A DNA stretch of 64,000 nt from Phytophthora colocasiae (Eukaryota; Oomycota; Peronosporomycetes; Peronosporales; Peronosporaceae): assembly GCA_018806915.1 (NCBI GenBank), contig JAGKQI010000045.1:186001-250000 (forward strand). Direction: 5' to 3'. Made by a program: the position numbers and the translations under genes. Of this stretch, positions 1 through 12,300 are shown in pieces; position 1 is the stretch's first letter; each line of letters opens with the position of its first letter. Under the pieces are notes generated by a model, which had not been told where the DNA came from, made no database searches, and was given only the letters and a program-made list of their open reading frames with translations.

Positions 1-3000
1 CAGCCAATGTTGTATTCGAGTTGTTGCAACTGCTGTGAACAGCATCCACCAACAACGCAACCACTTCATCTCCGTCCATCGTACTAAGCAAGATGCTTTC
101 CGAGTGGCCAAGAGCTAACAAACGCAACTTGCCGTCCAGCACTGCCACCTCCTTGTTCATATCCTCTAGAGTGACCACACTTAAACTCGACTTCTCCTTT
201 GAAATATCCACGACAGAACGCTTGAGCTCCTCCGTGTGCAGCTTACGCACAACCCAGCGATTTTCAATAGGAAGTGCTTGCAGTGCGTTGCAAGCTGCAT
301 TCAGCGCATTCCGCTGCGCCTCGAGAGCAGTCTTGGATGTAGAAACGGCCAGGCGCAGACGAAGTGCAAGAGCGTAGAGAGAAGACGCCGCGTTGGCAGG
401 CTGCTGCTTGCGCATGTAGAAGGTAAACAGCAGGTTGTAGTACCGAACAGCACCTGCATCCAGCCCGTCGCCATGAATTACCGTCGCGTTGGCCGCCTGC
501 CACAAAATGTACTTCTCCACGTGCGACTCCAGTGACCCCCACTGCAGCTCACAAATGAGGTCCAGGTGGCCATAACGGTAGAGCTCCTTCACCAGGTAGT
601 TCACACACTCACTAGCTGTGTCTTCAGCATCGGAATTAGAACCTAAGGCGGCCGACAGTTCCGCTGTGTGCATGAGCGCAAGATGCGCATCACGGAACAG
701 CCGTTCCTCCACGGAATACTTGAACACGTTGACCCAAATGAACGACTGCACCGCGAAGCTCTGGTCGCCGCCGTCATGATGAGCCAAGTGGCTGAGAGCT
801 TGTGTCACCACAGTCCAGAGGAAGCTTAGTAGCTGGTCGTAGTGGCCACGTGGCACCGTCTCCTTCAGCAACCCCACCACGTCGTAGATGAACTGCTCCA
901 GAAATTTCTCCGACTGAGACTTGTGGGCTCTTTCCACAAAGAAATTGGACAGGCAGATACTGAAGCAACGAGTAGCCTGGAGGAAGCACCAGCGAGCGTG
1001 GGTGCGTGCTTCTTCGTCATCGTGAGCACGAGCAGCAGCTTCTTGACCTTCGCACGCCAGGCATTCACCGATTGAACGCACATACTGGTGCACCTGCTCA
1101 CTCTTTTGCGAACCACCGTCCTTAGAGCCGTGTAAGCTAATATCGCTGAGGTTGCAGCAGAACATAGCGCGTAGTAGACGGAACTGCTTGCGCTTCTGAA
1201 GGAAACGCACCAGCGAGTCGTTTGGCTGGGACACAAACTGTAAAATCTCGCGCGTAAATGTAGCCATAACCTCCTGGGCTTCTTCACTGCGTACGTTGTT
1301 ATTGGCGCTAGCCAACTGTAGAACGGAGAGTGCTCGCTTGAAACTCCCAGAAGCGTTGAGCTTCCTGTTCACATCCAAAAGGAACAACTGAAGCAGTGGC
1401 GGCATGAGTGTAGCTGACGTGATGGCAGGATCCGCGTCGGCGATTGGTTGAGTGATACCCTGGTTAGCTATCCACCGACTGAGTCGCCAACGCTGATACA
1501 CAGTGATAGACTTGGGTAAATACACTTGTACGATCTTACTCAGCGTCGTAGAGCTCAAGAAAGGAGGCCGAGTGTCCACCAAATACGCCAGCAAGAGCAC
1601 GACGCGAAGAGACTGATTGCACATCTCGTCGATTGTCCGTGACGCCACTTGATCAAACGCGAAGCTCATTTCATGGCCGGCGAAGAACGCACGACGTGTG
1701 GTAGAGTAATAATCGGCATCTGTCATCACACAGTCCTCCTTGTCCATTTCTTCATCACTGGCATCATGTTCACGCTTGGGTGAGGACGCTTTGCCTCGCC
1801 AAAGTTCGAATGGGAACAAATGCTCCACCAGGTCGCGGAAAACTTGTTCTTGGAAGGATGAATCGCCGCCAAGAAGCTTACTAAGGCGGAGAATTGAACG
1901 CGTCAGGATCAACTCCGCGCTGATAGTTGCAGAACCACCTACGAAATCTGGATTCAGGCCGAGACGGACGCAGTGACGCGCCAAAGCCACGAACGATTCC
2001 ACTTTCCAATCCGAAGATACATCTGCAACTTCTCGGTGGATAAACGACTGGAAACTCTGACTTGGGAACGCGTCAAAGATGGGGAGAACCTCGGACACAA
2101 CATCTGCCACGCAGTCGCCGCTGGTAGAGCCTTCTTCCGCTTGAGGGACAAACGCAGACGTGATCGATGGAGCAGACGGGAACAGCAACGAAACGCGGTT
2201 ACGGCGCAGCATCACGGGGGCACCAGGCAGCAGCGCGTTCGTCGTCGTTGCAAAACCAATGGGCACGTTCTCGCACCGCCAGTGCTTGGTGCACAGAGCG
2301 ATGAGCTCCTTCCAGATCTGAATACGCAGAATGGTTGGAGCGGTGCCAGTCCGAACAGCAGCAGCACTGGCAGCATCCACACATCGACTGGACACAAAGC
2401 GAACCAGCACGTCCTTGTACTTGGGTAATCTGTTGGAGAACGGAGATGGTGCACTGAAGCCCAGAGCACCGCTCTGCGCCTCCAGCAGGGCATTGGACAA
2501 GTTCTGACGCGAGAAGCGGCCTGGGAGAAGGATCCGCTCGGCGAAGAAGTCGTCGATGAGCGTTATCACACCTTCCTCCTTCAAATCAAAAAGCCATTCG
2601 CTGTCTTCCACCTCGTATTTCTGCATCTGCACGCCAAGACTACTAACCAGTTGTCCAAGGATTCGTTTCGGGCCTGTGAGTGCCATCGGGTTCGGGTGGA
2701 TGTAGACTTCATCTCCATCCAGCGACCGCCACGAGGAGAAGAGAAAGTTCTTGTTCACAGCGAAATCAACCATCGTCAAGCCGCGTTTCGCCTTCGGGTG
2801 CTGCACCGTGAAAACTCTCGCTGTGTCCAACGCAAGATCTTCGACAGTTCCAGTGCTTGCAGTGGCAGATTGAACGTCACCTCTCAGCAGATAAATCTCC
2901 GATGAATGGGCAGCCGTAGTGTCCAGATGCACCAGCAGTCTGCAATTATCCGATTCCGTCGGGGGAAGAGCCACTATCTTGGCGTGTGTAGCATAAACGC

Positions 3001-4053
3001 CAATGCTGGATCCATCGTCTCCATCCAGATCTTCGTCTTCCCAACCTGCTTCGTCGTTCTTGTCGCTCGGAGACGTCACTAACGTTCGCAATTGCTGACG
3101 CCCAAGGCATGACTGGGAGCTGAAACTCCACGCTCTTAACACACAATCAGCCGACACTGTGACGATACAAACGTCCTTCTCACTGACATCTTCCTCGTCG
3201 TCTGCGTCGATCTGGAAGCACGTCATAGCCACCACAGCAGCTCCAACATTTCTCCTTTCTGCATCCTCCGCCCCCTTGAGCTTAGCAGCAGTGGTTTTAA
3301 TCAATCCGTGCCAGAGCCAACTCACCACTGATTCATCCGAGAACACGAACTCCTGCATCTTCTTAGCGTCACTAGGAAGACCAAAATTCACGCCTAATAC
3401 TCGTCCTATATCTGTTCCCAGGACCAAATTGTACTCATTCACCCAAAGAGCGACCGTCAAGATCTCGTCATTCCCCAGTGATTGCAGCACGTCGCAACGA
3501 CTGCGAGTGGCTGGTTTTGGCTCCGGAAAAGCTTTTAAATTGGCCTGTGAGAAGATACTGAGGTCGGTAGCCGCTGGAACTGCGTACGTGAACCGATGGA
3601 TCGTTCCAGCGTGTGTAGCCACGTTAATAGTGACTGCATCATCCTCCCAGCTCTCCACAGCGAAGACACCAGTATTAACTACTGGTGCGGGGAATTCCAG
3701 TCGAATGCCGTTTTGCTTGAGCGTTTTGTTTAAACTCCATTCACGTAGTAAAACCACGTTTTTCAGCACTCTCCAGCACACGAAACGATCACGTAAAGTC
3801 TCGTTTTGGAAGTAAAAACTACCGGAACCACTGCATTCCAATGCGCGCACTGATAGAAAATGCAAAAAGACTCGTTAGAAACGTTAGAAATGACACGGAA
3901 ACGAGAGAACCAACCGCGTGCAAAGCTCTTGGGTGGCTGCGAACGCACAGACGGACTGGAGATGCTGAAGCTTGGCAGGGAGGAAGCCTCGGAGGACGAG
4001 CCCTCGCTGTCCTCAAAGCACGCGAACTGCACCTCCTGCAGCAGCGAATGCAT
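1..4053 (-). CDS. NUP160: Nucleoporin Nup160 homologue (5' complete, C-terminus cut by window edge)
   Basis: Structural subunit of the Nup107-160 (Y) complex of the nuclear pore. Exon 1 is 4053-3897 and starts MHSLLQEVQFACFED. A 47-bp intron (3896-3850, GTGTCA...CTATCAG, with CTAACG inside) joins it to one open frame running from 3849 to base 1. About 1,335 codons are visible; human NUP160 is 1,436 residues, so roughly 100 residues are missing. The N-terminal half looks like a beta-propeller and the C-terminal half is helical. The family signature is near the readable end: an alanine-rich helix followed by ENRWVV, then VVTLEDMNKEV and GDEVVALLVDAV, which line up in order with the human C-terminal helical region. 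Only 153 bp separate its ATG from the divergent SFT2 gene, so the promoters probably overlap. The intron was chosen because it is the only GT-AG pair that joins the two frames. Confidence 0.85.
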
Positions 4054-4206
4054 GATTTCTAAATGTTGTATGGCAGGCAGGAGTCAGTATTTGTCAAAAT
4101 AGTAATTGAGAGAATAGTATCATAGCTATATTGAATACAATAATTGCAAAAACGAAGGGGCGGAATTGGGATCTATTTGCTGGTCAATTCTCTCGAGCTG
4201 AGCATC

Positions 4207-4749
4207 ATGATGGACGCGTTGCGAGCGCAGAAGCAGAAGCTGCTAGACCCGGAAAGCGGACAGCCGACAGAAGGGTCTCCGAGCAATAATGGCAATTACT
4301 GGCTATGTCCCAGCTTGTCGTACCAGGAACGTGTCATCGGCTGTGTCATTTGCTTCCTGTTGGGTTTTATTCTGTCACTTGGCTCCACCTTCCGCTTGGC
4401 AAAGCTGGTGCACGGTAATCCAGCGCCTTTTGCTATCGCGTATACTATTGGGAACATCCTGTCTATCGGCTGCACGACGTTCTTCGTGGGGCCTTGGAAG
4501 CAGCTGCAGACCATGTTCCACTCCAAGCGGCGCTATTCGGCTATCGTCTACGTCGTGTTCATCTTCGTAACGCTATTGCTGTGCTTCTCCCCACATATTC
4601 ATCACCGAATGTTCTTCGTGCTGCTCTCGGTCATCGTGCAGTTCGTGGCACTTGTGTGGTACACGCTGTCGTACGTCCCGTATGGACGCAGCATCGCCTT
4701 GAGCTGCTGCAAACGCACTCTTGGCTTGGGTCCGGACGACGATTTGTGA
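4207..4749 (+). CDS. SFT2: SFT2-family vesicle transport membrane protein
   Basis: Predicted Golgi/endosome membrane protein of the SFT2 (Got1/Sft2) family, which helps vesicles fuse with the Golgi. The product is 180 residues with a polar N-terminus and four closely spaced membrane segments: VIGCVICFLLGFILSLGS, PFAIAYTIGNILSIGCTTFF, AIVYVVFIFVTLLLCF and a last one around FFVLLSVIVQFVALVWYTLS ending in SYVPYGR. The FxLGxxLSxxS, GNxxxxGxTxFxxGPxxQ and YxPYxR elements are typical of the family. The start is taken at the first ATG of an ATGATGGAC pair; the open frame extends further upstream with a less likely start at 4144. There is no intron. It is divergent from NUP160. Confidence 0.88.
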   Translation: MMDALRAQKQKLLDPESGQPTEGSPSNNGNYWLCPSLSYQERVIGCVICFLLGFILSLGSTFRLAKLVHGNPAPFAIAYTIGNILSIGCTTFFVGPWKQLQTMFHSKRRYSAIVYVVFIFVTLLLCFSPHIHHRMFFVLLSVIVQFVALVWYTLSYVPYGRSIALSCCKRTLGLGPDDDL

Positions 4750-4865
4750 GGCAGAACGAGTGTGTTTTAGCTATCCTCTTGAATGTAAGCAAATACGAAG
4801 GGAGTTGCAACAAAGGAACGAGATTTAACTGCTTAGAGCATCAATGGTTGCTACTGGTCTGTTGG

Positions 4866-5133
4866 TCAAGCGTCCTCCACGATGTTAACACCAGGGTTCT
4901 TGCATGCATCAATGCCGAGCTTGCACCCATCCGCATACCAGACACTGTTAGAGCCGCACACAGGGATATCGACTTAAAGGCACACAATGTCGTCGCAGTT
5001 GTCGCTGTCAGTTCTTCTCAAGATTCTACTTTCATTCTCGTCACGCGTGGCACCAAATTCTTTTCAGCGTAGGCGGCAGAAACGGCGATGGTTGTAAGCG
5101 TGAGGTAAGCGTGAGGAAGGTAACAAGTTTCAT
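4866..5133 (-). pseudogene. Decayed Kazal-type protease inhibitor copy
   Basis: Read on the minus strand, this is a broken relative of the two intact Kazal genes at 17609 and 19404. The start and signal peptide (MKLVTFLTLT) are recognisable, then an 11-bp tandem duplication (units 5094-5104 and 5105-5115) shifts the frame. The first Kazal domain is deleted, so the text jumps to the KKFGA/PRDEN linker. The second domain remains as DNCDDIVCL, an in-frame TAA, then VDIPVCGSNSVWYADGC and GIDACK, ending in TGA at 4866. Sequence upstream of the ATG still matches the intact copies (AAAATGAGAAATGGTTA) until an insertion at about 5204. It is clearly a pseudogene. Confidence 0.85.
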
Positions 5134-5203
5134 CTTGTCTTGGACTGGAGAGACGATAGAAAAAAACGGCAAAATGAGAAATGGTTATTTGACCTTGGCA
5201 CGT

Positions 5204-5541
5204 CTAAGTACTCGTCGATCCGAAATGATATACACTTTCGTGAAACGCGAGTTGAGAAACCAAGCACACAAACGGTGCTAGGTTCCTTCCGCAGACATTG
5301 TCAATTCATCTACTCTCGTGCGGAAAAGATTGGTATTGATGAGGCCGTAGTCGTCGAAGTCCTTCGACAACTTGGTTTGGAGCCAGTGACTGCTGAAGTT
5401 TTACCTCCTCCTGAACATTGGATTCCGCGTACGTAATGGTCAAGTGATTTCCAGTTTTGATATCTTCAGTCTTAGTTAGCAAACCGAGAAGTCCGACAAC
5501 TGTTAATCAACTCATTTCTTCTCTAAGTATTCGTCGATCGG
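5204..5541. other. ~300-bp insertion between 19-bp imperfect direct repeats
   Basis: The 5' flank of the decayed Kazal copy matches the intact copies up to about 5203 and again from about 5535 (TATTAATTTCAGGAT against GATTAATTTCTGGAT). The intervening block is bounded by CTAAGTACTCGTCGATCCG (5204-5222) and CTAAGTATTCGTCGATCGG (5523-5541), which look like a target-site duplication of LINE/SINE length. Inside is an open frame (to 5436, ending PPPEHWIPRT) that stops at a GTACGT splice-like site. I do not recognise the protein. It could be a retrocopy or a short transposon. Confidence 0.5.
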
Positions 5542-5941
5542 TATTAATTTCAGGATGAGGATCTTGCTGGTTGTCCGCGGATTCCAGATTGGGATGGGGC
5601 ATCAGCAGGAAATGCTCTGTACTGCTCACTGACTCAGTGACTAAGCACTACTGTAGTGCTGACTCTGAACCACGCGATGCTGCGTCCTTTGTGAGTCTCA
5701 TTTTGAGACATATGAAGATTTACGCAGCTTATACTTGCATCACTATAGTGTTAACACGATGCAGTGCCAGGCGAATGGACAATATGATGAAGTTTACGCA
5801 GCTTATGCTTGCACCAGGGTAGTGTAAGCGCGACGGAAGAAGAGTTTGTCGTAGTACGCGAAAGGATTAAGCAGTTTTTGGTCTGTAAGTTGCCAAAATA
5901 CGACCACGTATTACTTTACGTCAGATGCCGAACAAACGGTT
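5542..5941. other. Intergenic; remnant of Kazal upstream region, short repeats
   Basis: No gene is seen. It holds a palindrome GCACTACTGTAGTGC near 5645 and two imperfect direct copies of a block around TTTACGCAGCTTAT (near 5716 and 5795). The last four bases (GGTT) form the left target-site duplication of the Gypsy element that follows. Confidence 0.5.
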
Positions 5942-6873
5942 TGTAATATGCCTGACTTGCAGAAGGGCGCGGATCTGGGATCTACCGTCCCACAGCAGCC
6001 AAGGCATGGAAGAATCCTACCAGTGACTTCGAAGTGGCTCGCTGGAGCACCAATGAGAGAGACGCTCGCGAACATGCAGGCAGACAGGCCTACGTTGAAG
6101 CTACGACTGACTGGGATGCCAGACGAACGCAATGGCGGACTGGACAGTTAGTCTCGAATCGACCGGGTGGGAAGCAGTTGCGAATTGACCAAGTAGGAAG
6201 GAGTCGCGAGACCCACTCCAAACGACGAACGACCAGTGAAGTGTAGCTGAAGGTGGAGACAACCACAAGTGGAACCTGAGGGAACTGCTTACAAACGACG
6301 AACGAAGCCAGTGGCTAAGAGCTACTGAAGGTTGAGACAACAACGAGTGGCGTCCAACGGGACCGCTCTAAACGACGAACGAAGTGGAGACAACCACGAG
6401 TGGAGTCCGAGGACCCGCTCTAAACGACGAACGAAGTCAGTAGCGAGCGAGCTGCTGCATAGCTGAGCGACCAGGCGGATCAGTAGAACTAGTTGGGTTC
6501 TCAGGCGGTGGCGTCTGTGGCAGCCAATAGCGGACAACGGTTCGATTGGTACGGCCCGAAGCAGGTGTCACGGGACTGAGGGACAACCAGGGAAGCTGTA
6601 TACGTTTACGTCTGAAAGCGCAGGCACGAACGAAAGAGACGAACGAAAGAGACGAACGAAAGAGACGAGCGTAGTGTATATTCACATACGTTAATATAAG
6701 TAGGCAAGTTCTTCGTTGACGAACGACGAACGAGCCGGCGCGGTGAACCGAGCCAGGAGACGACCAGTTGACGTTGAAGAGTGTCCTTCGACACCCGATC
6801 CTTGGGCACACCACCCAGCGCAGCACACGAGCGACGACCCACTGACTGGCAGTGAGAGAATAAACCTGTTACA
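5942..6873 (+). repeat. Gypsy-1 5' LTR
   Basis: A 932-bp direct repeat of 15291-16222, starting TGTAATATGCC and ending CCTGTTACA. The middle (about 6200-6440) contains four imperfect 60-75 bp units, each ending in AAACGACGAACGA. Near 6627-6667 there are three copies of a 13-bp GAACGAAAGAGAC-type repeat. The AATAAA near the end (6858-6863) is a plausible polyadenylation signal. Open frames inside it occur identically in both LTRs and are not considered genes. Confidence 0.95.
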
Positions 6874-6929
6874 TGGTGGTCATACAGGGGCCTTCTCTTA
6901 TTGTCTCACGTCAGCCGAAACGCACGAGG

Positions 6930-9295
6930 ATGCCAACTAAAACGCGAGAGACAGCACGGACACGAGTCACGAGGAAGAAAGCGACGCGATCGCAAAGCTC
7001 AAGAAGAGGACAGTCTCGACGCCGTGATGAGGCTATTAATGAAGGTGCCGTAGGCGACCGGAACAGTAGTGACGAAGCGACGATCAGTCCTGATGAGTAC
7101 GAAGACAAACGTGCTGTACCCGCAGAAGAAGAAGAAGAGTCAGCCGTCATGACAAGGAGCCAAGCACGAAAGGAGTGGGAGGAAGCAGAGCGCTTCTTGG
7201 CTACAGCTGCCGCCTCGAGACGGACAGACAACATTTAGCAGTGGACAAGAACTCATTAGCGCTGTACTGGGAGAACTCCCGATGCACCCGGAAGACGAGC
7301 AGTCACGAGTGGCTGGACTGGATGCCGCTCCAGGCGCTGAAACCGCTAACGATGTGGCCGATGCACACGATGACGATGAGCCAGTACGAGGAAATGCGCC
7401 ACATGCAGCCGAGGATGACCCTGATGACGATGTTCCCGTACATCCACCCTCAGAAATGGAAACCATAGCGACAGCACTTCAAGAGCTCCGTGAAGAAGTT
7501 CGGCAGCTACGGTTGAGGCGTGAATCTGGACCTAGGCAGTCTGCAGAGAACGAAGATCGTGATCGGCAGGTGCATCGACCCCTTCAGCCAGAATGTACGG
7601 CGAGATTATGACGAAGATGCACGACGAGTGAACCGACGTAGGTCACAAGGGCGGGAACGAAGAGAGATCGCAAGGCCGGCGAGAGGTGCCTCCAAGACGA
7701 CAACCGGAACGACAACGACGAGAACAACCGGGAGGTGACGGGCAACCCTCCTCCTCCAGCAGTGAAAGCGACTCCGATGATCACGGAAGACGCGACGCCG
7801 GACGAAGACAACGGCGACGAAGCAGCTCTGAAGACAGTTCCACTGACGAATCAGAAAGAGACGCACGGATTGAACAACGCCGTGAACGTCACGAGCAACG
7901 AGAACCGCGAAGAGGAAGACGACGAGACCAACGCGGATCACCACGACGCGAGCGACGCCGAGAGCGTCATGAAGCACGTGGGCGACGAAGAGGTAATGTC
8001 AAGGATCTGGAACTGCCAACGTTCACCCCTACGACTGGAGCGACGGTATCCACTTGGACGGACCGCATCGATTTGGCGTTGCAGGGCGCTAAGGAATCAG
8101 GACGTGGAGAGTGGAGTGATCATGCGCTTTACTTTATCCTGGGGAACAAGCTCATGGGCGAAGCCGCAAGTTGGTGGGTAGACTTCAATCGCAGACTGAC
8201 AGACAATCAACGCACGTGGACACATCTGAAGCAGGCTCTATTACGGCGGTATGGACCGAAGGAGGATATCTCACTAGCGGAATATCGAGTGAACACCAGG
8301 TCAAGAGGTGCAAAGGAATCACATGCTGATTACGCAGCCGCTCTACGGAAAGCAGCAGGACGAAGCCGTGTAAGTGAACGCGTATTGATGGCACAATTCT
8401 ACCGCGGCATGGACAAAACTACGCGTCAGTTGGTGAAGCAGCAGGAACCAGAAAATCTGGAAGAAGCGGTGATCAAAGCAACGGAAATCGATGAACCGAT
8501 GGAAAACCTTTCGCAACTGGCACCAACTGGACGGCGACGACTGAAACGGCAGCCACGGATGGTATCGCGGCGAGGACGGTGACTTTGCCAGGCGTGGGTA
8601 GTGTGTATGTCCCGGTATCTGGTACCGTAGAAGGAATCAAAAATTACGCAGCTGTGGATCCAGATGGCCTCGTCCTCTATACGAATCCGAAAGGGGCGTG
8701 GAACATCATAACCGGGAAGTACGAGTTGCCGGCAGGAAGGAAGTGGAATTCGCGATACTGGGCAGAGCCTACGGTTCAGAAACGTACGAAAGCGAGGAAG
8801 GCGGACCACCGGCGCGACGAACGGAAGCAGCGAGCGCGGCGAGACGTAGAATCTTCGGACGACGAGGAACGGGACACGCAGTCTCGCAAAGCGAGCAAGC
8901 AACGGCGTACGACGGACACCAGCGAGGAGGAGTACGAGCTGAAGTCCCGGAAGAAAGCAAAACCGAAGCGTACAGTGCATTCTAGTGACGAAGAAGGAGA
9001 TGCGAAGCCCCAGAAGAAGTTGAAGGCGGCAGTACGGCAAGTGTTAGCAGAAGAAGGCCAGAAACAACGAACCTCGAAGAAGTCGCCACCGAGCGAGACC
9101 AGTTGTCGGATCTGTGGGCAGAGCGGTCATTGGGCTGCATACTGCACCGTCGGACCAAAGTGTTATGCGTGTAGCAAGCATGGGCACATGGCGCGAGACT
9201 GTCCAGACCCCAAAGCCAAGGCCAGGAATGACGAGTACATGGCTAAGCGGAAGGAGGCACTAAAGTCAGCGGAAAACGGGAACGGGACGTCGTAG
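6930..9295 (+). pseudogene. Gypsy-1 gag (frameshifted)
   Basis: Structural polyprotein of the retrotransposon. The first ATG after the LTR in a usable frame starts MPTKTRETARTR. An acidic/basic low-complexity N-terminus follows and changes frame about three times between 7200 and 7740. The capsid-type domain lies at about 8010-8520 (LPTFTPTTGATVSTWTDRID, then AASWWVDF and LLRRYGP, the Retrotrans_gag pattern). The frame moves again at 8579, and the C-terminus carries two CCHC zinc knuckles (CRICGQSGHWAAYC and CYACSKHGHMARDC, about 9108-9210). It stops at TAG 9293-9295. The function is inferred from the family; the frames as given are broken. Confidence 0.85.
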
Positions 9296-9336
9296 GGGGA
9301 GTACGATGTCCGAGAAATGCCCGGGATCCCCAGCAA

Positions 9337-12300
9337 GTGGCAGACGTGAACTGGAAAGCAACGACGACAGCAATCACGGACACCATAAGCCTACCGAGCA
9401 CCGAGTCGAGTATGGACGAGCGAACGAAGAATGACGAGGAGCATGAACGGAAGAAGTGCAAGATGAATGATGGCACGATGACGAACAATGAATTGACGGG
9501 CGGCCAGACGACACGAAATTGGTCGACTCTGAATGGGAATGACAAGACACCGGTCAAGAAAGTGACGGACGAACTACTGAAGGACGCGACGGAAGAGGAT
9601 GTCGAGCGATCTGCCCGATATGTGTCGACTACGCGCCCGACAATGGTAGCTGTGCGATACCTACGTGCCAATCGTGAAGATGAAGAACGAGAATGGAGTG
9701 CCAACACCGCCAACAGCAACGTTTGTGAGGACGGAACTGGAGGGGCGAGCACAAAAGGAGAACTGGAGGGCGCGAAAGAGCGTTCTGATGGCGACGGAGT
9801 TACGAGTGACCCAAATGACGAGAAGACTAACATGGGTGTAGTGACGGCACCAGATACGAGCGTGGCGACGGAGGTGAACTCGAGTAACAGTACTGATGAA
9901 CAGAATGAACACATGAGGAGTGGCCAGTCGTTGACGAGTGGTAGTACGGAAGCCACTAGCGCAGTGAATGATCCGGCGCAAGGTCTGGACGTAGCTAGTC
10001 TTCGGAAGACACGGAAAACTGCAAGGAAGATCGCTAAACGACTGAAAGCGAAGGCGCGATTGGCTCGGCAACGACGCGATAAACAAGAAGTTGAAGCCGA
10101 ACGAACAGTTGTAGCAGCGGCGCTAAACAGTAAGAGGCGTGAAGAAGCGAATGCAGCATGGGAAGCGTTCGAATTACGCAAACAACGACGGCAATTGGAA
10201 GGCGAAGACCTCACAGAAAGAAACGTGCGATCTCTGGACACTGCACGTGTAAGTTTAGTGAAACAACGACGGTCAACACAAGTACCTACCAGTGAACGGC
10301 GTGAAGATCTGGTGGAATACGTTGGAGCCGACGATGGACTGCCGACAGCTTTAATGAACGTGAATGGCGAATTTCGGCAAGTGAAGCTCGATAGTGGTGC
10401 GCGATACACCGTGGCAGGCACAGACTGGATGAAGTACGGTGATCGAGTATCTAACGAAGCTCCCGTTGATTACGTAGAAGGCATTGGAGGATTTCTGCTG
10501 GATGTTATTGGTGTGTGGCGGTTTACCTTCAAAACGGTGTTCGACGAAGAATTAACGACCGATGCATGCATTATTGCTGGCTGTGAAACGAATTCCTACT
10601 GGGAGTGGATTTCATGCAAGCACGAGGGCAACTATGGACTTTCAGCGACAAGAAGTACGATATGCCGAAGGAGAACGAACAGTGGTAATTCCGTTCAAAA
10701 CTCATGATGGCGACGGAGCCGGTAGAGTTGCAACAGTAAGGATGATTAGTCGCACGGAGATCGCTGGGAATACGGTGATGCCAGTGGAGGTAGCCGTTCC
10801 TGCTGAGAATGGTGAACGAGGTGTGTTCCTACCGACGAAGCACATTGGATCGGTACTGTTAGCCGCGACGGTGACAACCGCGAGAAATGGAAGGGCGTGG
10901 ATACCCGCTATCAATACGAATGCCAAGTCCGCGAAGATCCCAAACAAGAAACAGCTCGGAACGTGGATACCCGTTGACGATGATGTAGAGATCCTCACGA
11001 TGAATGGGCAACTAGATACGGAACGAGTAGAAAACTGGCTGAGCGAACTTGGAGACTGTGAGACGCCACTCCTGAATGAGAACGAAGTGGATATTGGCAG
11101 CGATGACCCGAAGTCGAAAGAGTTGGTTTTGAAGTTATTACGGGCTTACCGATCATTGATGACGAACACTGGTGAGTGCCCACCTGCAACGACGTTAGAT
11201 GTTCACCATCACATTGACACAGGGACAGCTTCACCAATTATGCTCAAACGAAGACGCCAGGCACAAACGGATGACGGTATCATTGACGACAACGTAGAAA
11301 AGATGCTGAAGGCTGGCGTAATTGAAGAAGGCAATGGCGGATGGGGATTCCCAGTGGTTCTGGTACGGAAGAAGGACGGAGAAGTACGTTTTGTGTCGAT
11401 TACAGAGCTCTCAACAAGATCACTAAGAAGGATGTTTACCCTCTTCCGCGAATTGACGAAACTTTGGAGGCATTAGGTGGTGCCTTGTTGTTCACAACGT
11501 TGGATCTTCGAGCAGGGTATTGGCAGATCCTAGTAGCACCTGAAGATCGTGACAAGACAGCTTTCACCACTAAGAGAGGGCTGTACCGGTTTGTACGAAT
11601 GCCCTTCGGATTAACGAATGCACCATCGACATTTCAACGACTAATGAATGGAGTGTTAAGGGCCTCACTTGGTCTACTTGTTTGGTGTATCTAGACGACA
11701 TCGTAGTTTTTACGCGAGGTGGCATCGAGCGACACATTGTAGAATTAGCTGCGGTGTTAGAACGGTTGGAGAGAGCGGGGCTTACACTCAAACTGAAGAA
11801 GTGCAAATTCGCGACCCAAACAATGGAGTACTTGGGCCACGAACTCAGCAGCGACGGAGTTAGACCATTGGACCGGTTAGTTTCTGCGGTACGAGACTTC
11901 CCGACGCCTAGCGATGCTGTAGAAGCGAAGAGGTTTGCTCACTTGGCTGATTATTATCGACGATTCGTTAGTGGATTTGGTACGATCATGGCGCCTATCA
12001 CGAAGCTGTTACGGAAAAGCGTTGCCTGGGAATGGGGAGATGCACAGAAGACAGCTTTCGAACGCGTGAAGGACATATTAACTGCGAAGCCTCTGCTCAT
12101 TTACCCAGACTTTCGGCTACCATTTCGAGTAGTGACAGACGCGAGTAAGGTTGGATTGGGTGCATGTCTGATGCAGGATCAAGGTGAAGGTTGGCAACCA
12201 GTAGCGTTCGCCAGTAAAGTGAACAGTGAGACAGAAGGAAAGTACGGGATCACGGAGTTGGAATGTTTTGCTGTCGTGTGGGCCATTAAGCTCTTCAGGC

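Noticed and set aside
865..3815. Several plus and minus frames of 60-218 codons within NUP160
   Set aside because: All lie in other frames of the continuous 3.8-kb NUP160 exon, which has clear family signatures.
4494..5072. 192-codon plus-strand frame covering the SFT2 3' end and beyond
   Set aside because: Its first part is a shifted frame of SFT2 and its second part is the complement of the Kazal relic.
6034..6826. Open frames of 70-129 codons in the Gypsy-1 LTR, present identically at 15383-16175
   Set aside because: They recur only because the LTR is repeated, lie on both strands of low-complexity sequence and have no family pattern.
9243..10421. 392-codon Ser/Arg-rich frame opposite Gypsy-1 pol
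   Set aside because: Complement of a charged, low-complexity pol leader; no domain, no sensible start.
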